This document shows positions 12,298 to 23,825 of a DNA stretch of 64,000 nucleotides, one piece after another. The translations under genes were made by a program, and so were the position numbers. Within the stretch, counting starts at the first letter, position 1, and every line of letters begins with the position of its first letter. The stretch comes from Irpex lacteus. Lineage: Eukaryota; Basidiomycota; Agaricomycetes; Polyporales; Irpicaceae. Under the pieces are notes generated by a model that was not told the DNA's origin, ran no database searches, and worked only from the letters and a program-made list of their open reading frames with translations. The stretch is from contig MQVO02000004.1 in NCBI GenBank assembly GCA_001986395.2, positions 496,001 to 560,000 on the forward strand, in the 5' to 3' direction.

Positions 12298-12585
12298 TTG
12301 AACACACTCTTGTTGATGATACGGTGCCCAACTTTGGAGGAATTTGAGTGGTACTTGTTGGACGATAAGGACGAGTGCAAAACGTATCAGGCTGTGAGGT
12401 GGAAGTGGAAGGTTTTTAGAGATAAGAACGGGGGCGTGAAGCTGGTTTCTGGGAACCTGACATGGACGAAGTGCCCCAGAGGCGATCCTCCAAGGTTCTA
12501 CATGCTTGCGGGAAAGGAGTTGCAACGCGCATTGAAATTGGGAAAATACAGCCTGAATAGATACTACAAGCCACCTTATGCTTAA
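12298..12585 (+). pseudogene. C-terminal relic of a third F-box copy
   Basis: An open frame of about 95 codons, beginning only 45 nt after the stop of copy 2, reads as the last part of the same protein family: LEEFEWYLLDD, VRWKWKVFRD, DPPRFYMLAGKELQRALKLG and YSLNRYYKPP align with the C-terminal 90 residues of copies 1 and 2. It seems to join an LLLMIR remnant directly to the later block, losing about 20 residues in between. There is no ATG, no F-box and no promoter space. It may be transcribed as 3' UTR of copy 2. It is most simply a partial duplication or the remains of a deleted gene. Confidence 0.75.
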
Positions 12586-12777
12586 ACTTACGACGTTCCG
12601 AATCATAATTGAGCGTTTATGTAGGACCCGGCGGGATTGACTCGAGATTTCCCAAGCGCCTACAGCGCTCTCTATTTACATTCATTTGTTCATCGTAAAC
12701 CTGTGGCCGAGAAAGGAAAATACTTTCGACTTGTCTCCTCTTAGCTCCTTGTAGCATCGCCCCGCGCTTCTCCGACC

Positions 12778-15296
12778 ATGGTGCTTTCACAGCCCTCGGA
12801 CGAATCCAAAGTGCTGGTTATATACACTGGAGGGACAATAGGGATGCTGGTTGGGCACCAAGGTTACGTACCAGAGCCGTACTTTCTCACCGAAACACTC
12901 TACAGCCAACACAGATTTCACGACCCCCTTGAAGAGTCGTTGTTCTCTCACTCCGCATCCGTTGAAGGTTTCAGGGAATGGAGTGCTACTACTGGTAGCG
13001 GACGAGCAAGTCCTATACCTGGTGGGAGTTCAGCTCCTGCACAAGGACAGCCCGGCCGTGAATCTGTGGTACCTACTGCTCACCACCCATCCACATTGCT
13101 GGTGAGGTCTACTCGACCTATGGGCAGCGTAGACACATTATCGGCTTCTGGAAACACTACTCCGAAGGACGGCTTGCGGAACCCACTGTCAACGAAACTT
13201 TCGGAAGACTTGTACGAAGCGCACTTGCACAGCCTAGTTACTCCGCGAACTACTGTGAACGGGTCGAGTCGAAAACGAATTCGATATGTAATCTTAGAGG
13301 CGAGTTTCAGCCATTTGAAGTAGTCTTAGAGGGCTTAACTGACTATTCAAGTAAGTGGGACCCTCTTCTGGACAGCAGTAACATGGAAATAGACGGTATG
13401 ATCATGCTCAGATCATAACGCGGAGAAACCCATCTTCCATTGCCAGAATAGACTGGGTGCGCATCGCGACAGAAATAGAACTGAACTACTCGACATTCGA
13501 TGCATTCGTAATCCTGCACGGAACAGACACAATGTCTTATACATCCTCCGCGCTCAGCTTCCTGCTGGAAGACTTGGGTAAGACCGTCATTGTAACAGGC
13601 GCACAGATACCGCTTTCTCAGCTACGGAACGACGCCGTGGACAACCTGTTGGGTGCTCTCACTATAGCGGGCCACTTCATTATACCAGGTGAACAGGACC
13701 CCTTGTCCATTGCAGGTGTTAAATGTCGCTGACTACGTTACAGAGGTGTGCTTGTTCTTCAATCACACACTATACAGAGGGAATCGAGTCTACAAATTCT
13801 CGTCGAATGACCTCAACGCATTTGATAGCCCGAATTTCCCTCCTCTCGTTCACGGTATGTGGACAACTTAATTCATTGATGCGCACCTGTCTGAGGGAAT
13901 CCAGTTGGCATCGATATCTCTGTAAACTGGAACAACCTCATCAGACAAACTGGGGTAAGACGGTTCAAGGCCCACAAAAGTAAGTGTTCTCACTACGTAA
14001 TCAACCAATCTCACCTCTGTATTTGTAGACATGAGCCCTCACGTAGGTAAGTGTTACAATCGTATCCATATCGATCGCTATCTAACACTTCTTTGTAGCT
14101 ACATTGCGACTATTCCCCGGTATCACAGCTGCTACAGTGCGCGGATTCCTCGCTCCGCCCATCCGCGGCCTCATCCTCGAGACGTTTGGCGCAGGGAACG
14201 CCCCGCAGCGTGCAGACTTCATGAATGCCCTGCGTGAAGCGTGCGACCGCGGCGTAGTCATCGTCGCTATATCCCAATGCGCCAAAGGCAGCGTATCGGC
14301 GCATTACGAAACTGGAATAGGACTTCTCAAAGCTGGGATTGTCTCGGGAGGAGACATGACTCCGGAGGTACGACCATCTCAACTGACCAATACAACTTGC
14401 TGATGTTCATACATGCTACTTACTCCTAGTGTGCGCTCACGAAACTAGAGTACCTCCTCAGCAAGCCTGAGCTCTCCGTCGCCCAAGTACGCGCCTTGAT
14501 GGGCACTTCTCTCCGTGGAGAGATCACCGTCCACACATCCAGCGCTCTTCCCAAAGGTCGCGGTCTCCAAGGAGAAATCGACGAATCACTAGACACCATC
14601 CACGGCGTCCTATCTCAAGTCGTTCGTTTGTCCTCGCCTCAAGTACCGAAGGTGGTGGTCACAACGCCCACGCTCGGGGACCCCGAAGCTCATGAATCAG
14701 CTGCGCCGTGGTCGTGGACAGCCGCTGACGCTGCTTCCACCGAAACAGCTCTCCTTCCGCTTTTGACACATCTCGCTGTGGCGAAGAATGACGTGGAGGG
14801 ACTACAGTTCTGCTTGAAGCCCACGGAATCGTCTCCGGACTTGACCTCACCTAGTGAGAATGCTTCAGCTTACACAGGGGGCATCGGGCCTGCGAATTGC
14901 ATCGACGCTGCATCTGGACGGACACCTCTTCATGTGGCTGCTCTGAACGGAAGCCTGGCTTGTGTGCAGGTTCTACTGGAGAACGGCGCGCTCGTTCATT
15001 TGCGCGATGGACTTGGGCACACTGCACTTTACTACGTGAGTTCTCATCCCTCTCGCTTATAATAGTACATGCATGCTGAGATGGTGGCCCCTATCTAGGC
15101 GGCGAGACAAGGCCACGAAACCGTCGTTGATCTCTTAGTCAAGACCGGTGCCGACCTTGGCGGGTCTGATATCGAGGGCGGCTTCGTCCCCCTGATCTTG
15201 AAGAAAGCTATACACGCACATGACGAACGTGCAGTACGTATCTGGAGGAAGGCCGGCGCAGGTGTATTGATAGAGGCAGGGGAACCATTGGGATGA
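12778..15296 (+). CDS. Type I L-asparaginase with C-terminal ankyrin repeats
   Basis: Nine exons (12778-13299, 13356-13395, 13452-13688, 13744-13854, 13905-13979, 14029-14046, 14099-14367, 14430-15035, 15099-15296) give 691 residues. The enzyme hydrolyses asparagine to aspartate and ammonia and is probably cytosolic, as no signal peptide is seen. Signature one is YTGGTIGM with nucleophile Thr20; signature two is ILHGTDTMSYT; the block GACDRG-like region DRGVVIVAISQCAKG and the alpha/beta C-domain are intact. About 100 Ser/Pro/Gly-rich residues are inserted near residues 66-165 between the first signature and the VILEWDPLLDSSNM block. The C-terminal 150 residues hold two or three ankyrin repeats (GRTPLHVAALNGSLACVQVLL, and GHTALYYAARQGHETVVDLLV), as in the ASPG/60-kDa lysophospholipase group. 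Exon 6 is only 18 nt. Intron 1 must use a GC donor. Confidence 0.93.
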
Positions 15297-15446
15297 GATG
15301 AAAGATTATAGATATAAGTGGCCCTACGGTCATATACGATAGAATGAAGTCGGGTATAGACGCAACCAGAAGAGATCCATAGACAAACGTACATGTAAGA
15401 AGATACAACATTTCGAACCCCATCTGAAAAGCATAGTGAAGATGCC

Positions 15447-17148
15447 CTATGATGATTTCTCCCCGTCAGATTCTTCCCCTGCTAGATCAGCAAGTCGCTC
15501 GCCCAGCGTGCGCATGAAAACATGCAGCTGGTCTCGCTCGAACACAAACGAATCTTTGAAGAAGTCAAGCCCTGCCTTGAATTCCTCGGACTCGTTCTGG
15601 AGGTTGGGGATGTATTCCACCGTCTCTATCAAGTCCTTCTTCGATGTAGGTGGCGAGGCAGATTCGTGGTCCCTGGGTTTCCACATATGCCGTAACGTGA
15701 ATTGAACGCCTGCACGAATGTCCCAGTAAGCGAACGTTGAATGACAAGAAGGTAATAATCCACGTACTGGGATTAATGCCTTTCCCTGAGACGGGCCCAA
15801 CATGAGTGCAGGTGCAGTGGAACGTTTTCTCTCGCAGATCGGGGAAAGCGGGGTACACTGCTTGGCCTGGTACCACGTTGGTGATGAGGAAGTTTGTCAA
15901 GTCCTCGTATAGCTTGAGGACGTCGTTGTCCCGCTGCGAGGAAGATCCGTTCAAAGGCTTCGATGGTCCATTAGTTCCCAGCTTGCCTTGTGGGTTCTTC
16001 TCTCGATACTCCTTCGCCATTTGGACTTCAGCCTGCAATTGCTTGTCGAGTTCCTTGTCTGGTACTTGATGTCAGTATATCGAAGGGAGAGCACGATGCG
16101 TTTGTACTTACTTGTGCTTTCGAGTTCAGCGATCCGAGCATCTCTGTCTCGTAGCGTTTGCTCCAATTTCTTGTTGCGGCCCATCACCGCCTTGCTCTCT
16201 TCTGCAGCTGCGTCCCGAGTTATGAACTGCAAGTTATGAAGCTGACCAGAGTCAGGCAGTGCTTTGAAGTACGCTAGAGACGTTGACTGTTCTTGCAAGA
16301 GATGCTGTTGTGCTATTCCGTGTTAGCCGCACCTTCGTGTATAGCACAAAATCACGTACATTGCATGCTTTCGTCGTACCGCGCCAAACTCTCCGCTAGC
16401 AATCGCTCAGGCTCCGTCTCCCGCACCTCGAGTGCCTCTTTCAGCTGCTCACTCAGCCTGTCCCTTTGGGCAGCAACCTGGGGAGCCCACTAGTGAGAAT
16501 GTACAAATAAGACCTTACATTGGCTGTAAAATACGTACATCGTCCAGCCGTCGCCGCAACCGTGTGACCTCCGCCTCCAACGCCGATTCTTGCCTCGGAC
16601 GCTTAGCGGGAGGTGGACTAGGAGCATCGGAAACCGGTTTCACATTGGTTCGAACCGTTCTTGCGGGTTTAGCTGGTGGGACAACCTCTTCAGCAGGTTC
16701 ACCACTGTCTACCTGCATGGCATCAGACGGAGGAGGAGAGCTGGCTTTTGCCTTTCCCTTAGCCTTCGCCTTGCCATTAGCCTGAGGTATAGGTTTAGGT
16801 GCAGGTTTAGTAGCTGCTACTGGTTCCTTCCCCTTTCCCTTCGCTGCCGTCGTTTCCTTGCGAGCTGCCTTCTTCCCGTCGTCGTCCGAGGATAGAACCA
16901 CCACGTCGATTGACTTAGAGGTGTCTCCATTGCTCTTCTCCTGCGCAGTTTTGTTTCCTTTCTTGCCTGCAGCCGCGGTAGGTTTAGAGGGTCCCGCCTT
17001 TGCCTGACGAGCCGCTGCACCTCGCGGTGGGCCAATCTTGGTAGGCGCAGGTGTAGTTGGGTTGAAACCATCTTGAGGAAACATATAAGCTATAGTATTT
17101 ATTAGCGTGAACATTTGAACACTTACCAAGTTCGTCTTCTGAAGACAT
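15447..17148 (-). CDS. PCS1: Monopolin subunit Pcs1/Csm1-like kinetochore protein
   Basis: Six exons (17127-17148, 16539-17089, 16360-16477, 16112-16312, 15768-16058, 15447-15709) give 481 residues. Residues 1-180 are disordered and rich in Lys/Ala/Pro with an acidic VVLSSDDD stretch, typical of nuclear proteins. A coiled coil follows (about 180-330: ALEAEVTRLRRRLDD, RLSEQLKEALE, MGRNKKLEQTLRDRDARIAELEST). The C-terminal 150 residues have the Csm1/Pcs1 globular pattern: KLYEDLTNFLITNV, a Cys/His-containing FHCTCTH strand and the VQFTLRHMW strand. In yeasts this domain clamps microtubule attachment sites at kinetochores and recruits condensin to rDNA. The first coding exon is 22 nt. Family assignment comes from the order of these motifs; orthology is likely, cellular role inferred. 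Confidence 0.8.
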
Positions 17149-17362
17149 TTCAAGATGAGTGTAGGGAGTAACCAGAGAATAACCACGTCCAAGTCTGAAG
17201 TTCTGAACAACACGCGACTGATTCTCGCGTTTGAGCGTCTACGCGGTGTAGTAGCTAGTCGGCATCTCCCGTCCAATAGCGTGGCCGAACTTGATCTCAG
17301 TATCGAACGCTGAACCTGAAGTAATTTAGTACTTCCACCGTGCACGGTGAAGCTAACATAGG

Positions 17363-19689
17363 ATGTCTACAGATCTCAAAGAATATTATGCGCGGCGGGA
17401 GCAATTAATAGCTGAGGATAGAGGCCAGCGTCTTGATGCCAAATCCAATACACAGGTCGTCAACGAAGTAGAGCTGAAGGCAGATGGCCTCGTACGAGCT
17501 ATTCGTGCCCAGGAAGCTCGTAATATCTGGGGACCGGACAGTAATTTGGAGGTCGACGATGACACCCATCTATTTCCTGGGATGGCATTTCTTACCGGTA
17601 TTATCCATTTGTTGTATGTGCAATAGAGACCTGATTCTCACTGTGGTGGTACGCTTTCATCAGCACGAGACATCATTACCCAAACACAGATATTCAAGAT
17701 CATGAGCAAGGTACGCGCACCGACCTGGACAAAATCATAACTGACTGTTTGATATTACTAGCTTCCGAAAGGTGCCCTCTTACACGCGCACCTTGACGCA
17801 ACCGTGAACGTCGAAGTCCTCCTCCGCCTCGCCCTCCGCCATCCTGCACTACACGTCCGTTCCTCAGTAGCATTAACCACAGAAACCGTCTCCTCCACCA
17901 AACCGGAGTTCAAGGCTCTTCAGCAGCAGGAATGGAGCTCCGTTTCCTCGCTCACAGGGGCATCATACGCGCCTGGCGAGTGGGTTCCTTTGCTGGTCGC
18001 AAGACAGAATTTCGCCAAGGAGCTTGGTGGTCCTGAAGGCTTTGATAAGTGGATTGTCTCTGCTGTGACTATAAGCCCTGCTGAGGCTTACAAAACGCAT
18101 AATACTACGGCGAAGGTATGAGCCACTACTGTTACGGTAGCCAGTACGCCACGGTATTGACCCCAGACGGCCTATAGATTTGGGAGAAATTCCAGGGCAC
18201 ATTCCGTACCACAGCTGTGCGTCCGCCTTTGTCCCTCTGCATATTTACTTTACTTCTCTAAATGCATCGCTTGTAGCCTCTCATACACTACCTCCCCGTC
18301 TGGCGAGACTACGTCCGCGAATTCTTCCTCTCGTCCATAGCCGACGGGATATCCTACCTCGAAGTCCGCATCAACTTCCTCTACAGGTAACTCGCCCTTG
18401 CTCTTCTCCTCTCCATTTCTATCACATTAATCATAATCCGAATTGCCCACCAGACTCATCTTCAGCGAAGCAGCCGAAGAGAACGTCTCGCACAGCACAC
18501 TCCTCACCGAGTACGATCGCATCTTAAACGAGGTGAAGCAGCAGCTGAAGGATGAAGGTCGCGAGGATGAGTTTGTTGGTTCAAAGGTACATAAGTGCCT
18601 TGAGTGGCCGTTTATATTTGACTAACTAACCATCCGGACCTCGTTAGATCATCTACACCACCATCCGGTTCATACCTCCTGAAGAGCTCGAATGGTACCT
18701 CGACGACTGTATCGCTCTCAAACAAGAGTTCCCGCATCTGATCGCTGGTACGTGCCTCTACCTCTTGATTGTACAAGGTTTCTCTCGCTTCCGAGAGCAT
18801 ACTCTCCCAACTGACTTACTAACTTTCCTCACTTGCGCATCCTAGGATTCGACCTCGTAGGCCACGAAGACTCCCTTCGCCCCCTCACCGACTACCTCGT
18901 TCCCCTAACCAAGTTCGTACAGAAGCAGAAAGACCTCGGGATAGAGATCCCGTTTATCTTCCATGCGGGTGAGACGTTGGGAGATGGGACGAATGCGGAT
19001 GTGAATTTGTACGATGCGATTTTGTTGGGGACTAAGCGGATTGGGCATGGGTAAGCGTGTTCTGACTCTCTTTTCTTCGTCTTGAGTTGACTTGATTCGA
19101 TGATTTGTTCTGGTTTGCGAAAGGTTCTCGCTCATTAAACACCCGAAACTTATGGAGATCTGCAAAGAAAAGGACATCGCTGTCGAAGTTTGTCCCATAT
19201 CGTACGTCCACCTCGTTCTCCCCCATACTTCTTATCTAAAACCCACTTGTCTCCCCACAGCAACGAAATCCTCGTACGTTTCCCCTCTTTCCCTCCTCTG
19301 CTTCTACTAACACTCTTTCTTCATCATGTAGCGCCTGACATCCTCAATGCCCATGCACCCCCTCCCCGCACTCATCAACCACGGCGTCCCCGTCTCTCTC
19401 TGCTCAGACGACCCCGCCGTCTTCGGCAACATGGGCCTCTCATTTGACTTCTTCCAGGTGCTTGTCGCCAGTGAGGTCTCTGGGTTAATCACGATGAAGG
19501 AGTTGGCGAGGCAGAGTTTCAAGGTGCGCCTACTTCACTTTTTTAAGTGTGTATGTGGACCCAAGGAATATACAGTACTCGTCGTTGGATGAGCAGGAGA
19601 AGGTCGAAGCACTGAGGAAGTGGGATGCGAGGTGGAAGACGTTCTTGGAGTGGCTGGGGAAGGAGTATCCGGGGCTCAAGCAGGTCTGA
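17363..19689 (+). CDS. Adenosine deaminase of the ADGF/ADA2 (CECR1) type
   Basis: Twelve exons (17363-17597, 17664-17710, 17762-18115, 18178-18216, 18277-18386, 18454-18586, 18648-18747, 18846-19050, 19124-19201, 19261-19273, 19332-19523, 19576-19689) give 539 residues. It should deaminate adenosine or deoxyadenosine to inosine using one zinc. All active-site blocks are present: KGALLHAHLDA (zinc His102 and His104), IFHAGETLGD (zinc His and catalytic Glu), KRIGHG and SLCSDDPAVFG (zinc Asp). The long N-terminal part and the FLTARD...IFKIMSKLPKG block define the ADGF branch rather than the short ADA1 type. Animal ADGFs are secreted, but no signal peptide is seen here, so a cytosolic enzyme is likely. 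Exon 10 is only 13 nt. The acceptor of intron 1 was set at 17663 to restore the conserved ARDII segment. Confidence 0.93.
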
Positions 19690-20019
19690 GCGTTGAATGG
19701 TAGTGACGATTCACCTTCAACAGGACGGAAGTACAGTATATAAGCGGACTTATACTAGTAGCAGTGCATCTCAACATTCATGTAGACAGTAAGTAGTAGT
19801 GGAAGATACCTCTCATCAGGACCAGTAGATAGTTCATGTATCCATAGTCGCACTCAACTGTGTCACACATACACGCATAGTACCATAAACATCCCTGCAT
19901 GCCTTCGCCAGCAATATCACTGCCCCCGTTTCCCTGACGCGAAAAATGTGATACAATAGGAGCATCGTCGTACCGAAACACAAGCAAGGTTTTCAAGCGT
20001 ACGGAAAATATCATAAAGA
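19690..20019. other. Convergent 3' regions of ADGF and BRX1
   Basis: 330 nt between two stop codons that face each other. It holds only 3' UTR-like AT-rich sequence; no gene or repeat is seen. Confidence 0.5.
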
Positions 20020-21167
20020 TCACGCAAAGACCTTGGCCACAGCCAACTCGTCCTCGTCCAACTTTCTCCTCTCTCTCCTTTCGCTCCTCTCCTCCTCCGC
20101 GTCCTTCCGGCTGCCATACTTGGAGCCCTGTTCTCTCCTCAGAGCGGTACGTACTGCTGCCGGGGAGATGAACTCTGCGAATAAGAATTTTAGGTTCGTT
20201 AATCCTGTGCGAACATCATTGTTATCGTGCAAAACGAACCTGGGTTCGAGTAGACGGTTGCACCGCCGAAGGCTCCTTCGAATATACGTATAGGAGTCAA
20301 GACGAACCGGGGACCTATCTCGACGAGACTTGTTTGAGGAGGGCCGTTTGGCTGGAGGGGGTCTTTCTCGACAATCTATGAGAGATGTCAACGTAGCCCT
20401 AAGCTATAACGGGTATGTATGATAGTACGGACCTGATAATTGCGGAACCAAATTTTCTCGTCGATGAGGGAGAAGGTGAGGATGTGGTCAATGAAAGGTT
20501 TGGCTTTTCGTGCTTGTGGTGGGACGCCGAATATCTGGACGCAAGCGCAAACTCGTCAATACCTTGTATGATCCCTCGAGTACTTTTAGATGCAACGCAC
20601 ATGAGTAAACACCTCCTTCGTCAGCTTCCCCCACTCTGACTGCTCGAACGCCTTGTCAAAGCTCAACAGTCCTCTGCTTCCTTTCAGACAGTTCCCAGTC
20701 ATTTTGAGCTCGTCCATGGTGTGGACGTTTTGTACGTGCAGCTTGATGCTGGGCCCGTTGGGCGTTTTGGCGGCCCACATGTAGAGGTCTTCATGTCGTC
20801 TGGCTTCAAAGTACAGGGCGTTATTGCAGTTGTTTAGGTCTGCGAGCTCGGGGAGGAGGTGGAGGTGGTTCTTCGAGTCGAGTTTCGAATCTTGGCAGAG
20901 AAATTAGATACCTTGAAGTGAGTGAAAGTAATAACAAGACACACCTTTCTTTACGTGCGGTAACAATGCTTCAATGTCGTTCATGAGATGCCGCATGCGA
21001 TGTGTTATACCACGGGAGGAGAGTAACAACACTCTCTGCTTGTTTCTTCTTTTTGGGGTCGGTGCAGCGACCTCGTCGACGTCCATATCGTCCGCCTTTC
21101 GCTTTCCTTTTCCTTTTGCATCGGCCTTGAGTGCGTTTGCCTTTTGAGCCTTGAGTATAGAGGTCAT
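20020..21167 (-). CDS. BRX1: Ribosome biogenesis protein BRX1 (Brix domain)
   Basis: Five exons (20945-21167, 20601-20890, 20433-20534, 20240-20375, 20020-20174) give 301 residues, close to yeast Brx1 (291). The protein acts in the nucleolus in assembly of early pre-60S particles. After a Lys-rich leader (residues 1-40, KGKGKRKADDMDVDE, a likely nuclear signal) the Brix domain reads QRVLLLSSRGITHRMRHLM, DSKLDSKNHLHLLPELADL, CNNALYFEARRHEDLYMWAA, GNCLKGSRGLLSFD and HIFGVPPQARKAKPFIDH, all in family order. The tail is basic and acidic mixed (EEERSERRERRKLDEDE). The start MTSILKAQ is preferred; an upstream in-frame codon would add residues unlike the family. Fully intact. Confidence 0.96.
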
Positions 21168-21399
21168 TTTGAGTAGTAAGGATGAAGCTGCACTGTTAGG
21201 CAGACGCCCATAACTTTTAAGGCCACGTGGGCGCCACCCGATCACCGTCGAGTCCGTTGAACTTGAGTAGACTTGAGTTCAAATCTCCTTCCACCACGAC
21301 CTAGCCAACGTTAACCATGTGTATATACAACCACGACATCCCGGTAGAATTCCAACGCTGCCTTGTTCATAGTTTCACGCTGACAATAGTGGATAGAAA

Positions 21400-22915
21400 A
21401 TGCCAGTTCAGGTGGAGCATCATGCAGGTCCCACTGGCACTTCGTCCAACGCAGACATCGACTTTCGCACGAAAAATACGCTGCTCGAGTCAGCAACCTC
21501 CGCCGCAAAGCGTAGGAACATGGCTGAGCGGCTTCCAAACGAAATCTTGGCCATGATCATCGGCGACGAATCAGGACCAGTCAAACATTCCTCCTCTCAG
21601 TCCGGGTGGACGATGGACTACAGGATTGCTTGTTCTCTCGTCTGTCGGAAATGGCGCCGCATTGCTTTACCCCATTTATTTCGGTGTATTCGCATATCTG
21701 GTAACACCGTGCAGAAGAAAAACTTGAAGGGCCACTGTTCATTCCTTCGCGAAAATCCATGGCTGGCGAACTCCGTGAAAGATGTCTACATCGAGTTCTG
21801 TGTAGTTGACGTCGCTGAATTGGAGGATCTGCTGGCAACCGCTCGCAACATAGAAACGTTGAGCTTGTTGCACGTGTCTTACATAGATTCCGGAGACCCA
21901 GAGAGGCCCCATCCAGTGCAGGCCCATCACCTTCAAAAACTCAGACTTAACAACCGTGTCACGGAGAGGTTAGATGTCGCAGCTCTCTATGGGCATCTTT
22001 TACGTATGATTGGACTTTTCTCAGAGATCCAGAACTTGCAACTTGACTCCGAAGAACTTCATGCCGTTGCCACCGACGACAGCATTGCTTTTGCACTCCA
22101 AGAAGCTGCACCTAGAGAACTCAAAATACACACTCTCGGCTTAACGCTGAATGGAGCTTCGCAAGGCTCCTTCCTTCGCACTTTTCTCCCCCAGATAGGC
22201 GCTTTCAAGCACCTCACAAGTGTGGATTTTGTCATTGGGTGGAATAACCCATCGTTGGTTGCGCTACTCGCCAGTGTAGGGCGCAATCTGAAGCGATTTA
22301 GCCTTGCGCTACATAAACAAATTCAGCGTGACAGAAGTAAGTACATATCACGGTCGTAAACATCTTTGTACAATCTGAACGACTGACTCTCGCTTCTCCC
22401 AAGCAACCGAGATTATACCAGCCGATGGGCTTAGAGCCTGCTCCCACTTGGAAGAATTGGCGGTCAAGATTAACTCCTACTTCACCCGCACGAACAAGCG
22501 TCTCGGAGTTTCCGAGGTTGAATGGGAAAAAACTGTTCGACTGATCTCTCTCATCCCCGAAGGACATGTTCGTTCCGTCACGCTCGGCAGCAGTCTTCCC
22601 AACTTGGCCTCTCACCAGGACGTTGTGACTGACGAGGACCCTGTGATTCTCACCAATGTTCATGAGTGGCCCTGGTACGACATGCGAACGGCGCTCCGAC
22701 GGTTTACCAACTGCCGCACCATCATGATCAAGAACGACTTCAAGTACTCCACGTTCTATCAACATCGGGAATGCGTCGAGTACGAATTGCGGGAGTTCAG
22801 AGACGTATTGTCCGCCGACTGGTTTGGCAGTGCGACATCCTCGAACTCAAATCTTCCTGGGTGCACGATGGTCGAATGTAGGGAGTATAGTAAAAAGCGG
22901 AGAGGCGCGGACTAG
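21400..22915 (+). CDS. F-box domain protein
   Basis: Two exons, 21400-22336 and 22404-22915, give 482 residues. An F-box runs from about residue 41 (AERLPNEILAMII ... YRIACSLVCRKWRRIALPHLFRCIRI). The rest has loosely spaced Leu-rich segments such as LLATARNIETLSLL and LRKLRLNN-like stretches, suggesting an irregular LRR-like fold for substrate binding in an SCF ubiquitin ligase. It is not close to the tandem pair at 7.5-12.3 kb: the F-box sequence, length and intron positions all differ. The first ATG is used; MAERLPNE 39 codons later is another possible start. Substrate unknown. Confidence 0.8.
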
Positions 22916-23825
22916 GAGCGCGTTGGCAAGGGTTAAGTATGTCGTTCGCTTTTCGATCAATTCCTGCTGTCGATATGACACTGAAGTCCTATTTGGGTCC
23001 ATTTATTTTCAGATTCGATGGTAATAAGTAGGGCGGCACTTTGTCACATATTGTGCAGCCACGTTAACGAGCCACGGAAGGCATCGTGCCGCCAAAGTAC
23101 TATATCCATCGCCGATGCAGAGAAGGATATTCGTCTACCATGCAGGCCGCACTGCTCGATGCTCGATGGTTATGGCCATATTATTTTGATGAGTGCGAGT
23201 GCTGTGCGACATGAGCTTATCTGACTAGGGCATTCGAACCGAGTCGTCCTCAATCACTTCTTCTCTCCAGACAACGTACATATGCGGCGAATATACCCTA
23301 TTCCAGTGTGTATGCATACGCATGGAAGCTAACGGGTTCTTCGACTCGAAGTGACCATCAAAAGTTGACGAAGCTGAAGTTGTGCGAGGGACTGCACTGA
23401 TGCGATGTAAGTCTACCTCGTTGAAGCGTAGGATCAGTAATCTAACAGGTTCCATTCAATATTGTTACCTCCGTCAAATTCTCGAGCGGTGCCCACATGA
23501 TGACCCACTCTGTATAGGCCTGCCTGTTAAGGTTAGCCATTCACAGGCCTCCCACCGCAGGTATCGGGTCGACATGCAGTGCAGATACGTACATCCCAAC
23601 ACAATCTGTCCTAATTCTGCATCGGACATCTGCACGGCTATATCAAAAACTCCACTGACTGATGAAAACGTTAATAGTTGTCAGTTCAAAGAAGGCTTGG
23701 GGTTTCACAGAGTGATACTTAGTTGCAGGCTTCGTATATGTGGGTAGATTTAATATTAGTTGACTTCGCTACTGGCATCCCACCCCCTTCGTCCCGTACC
23801 ACCTCTCAATCGCTCGACCTGAACG
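22916..23825. other. Gene-free stretch after the F-box gene
   Basis: About 900 nt with many stops in all frames and no family motif. It holds the 3' end of the F-box gene and the promoter of the next gene; I see no repeat or RNA. Confidence 0.45.
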
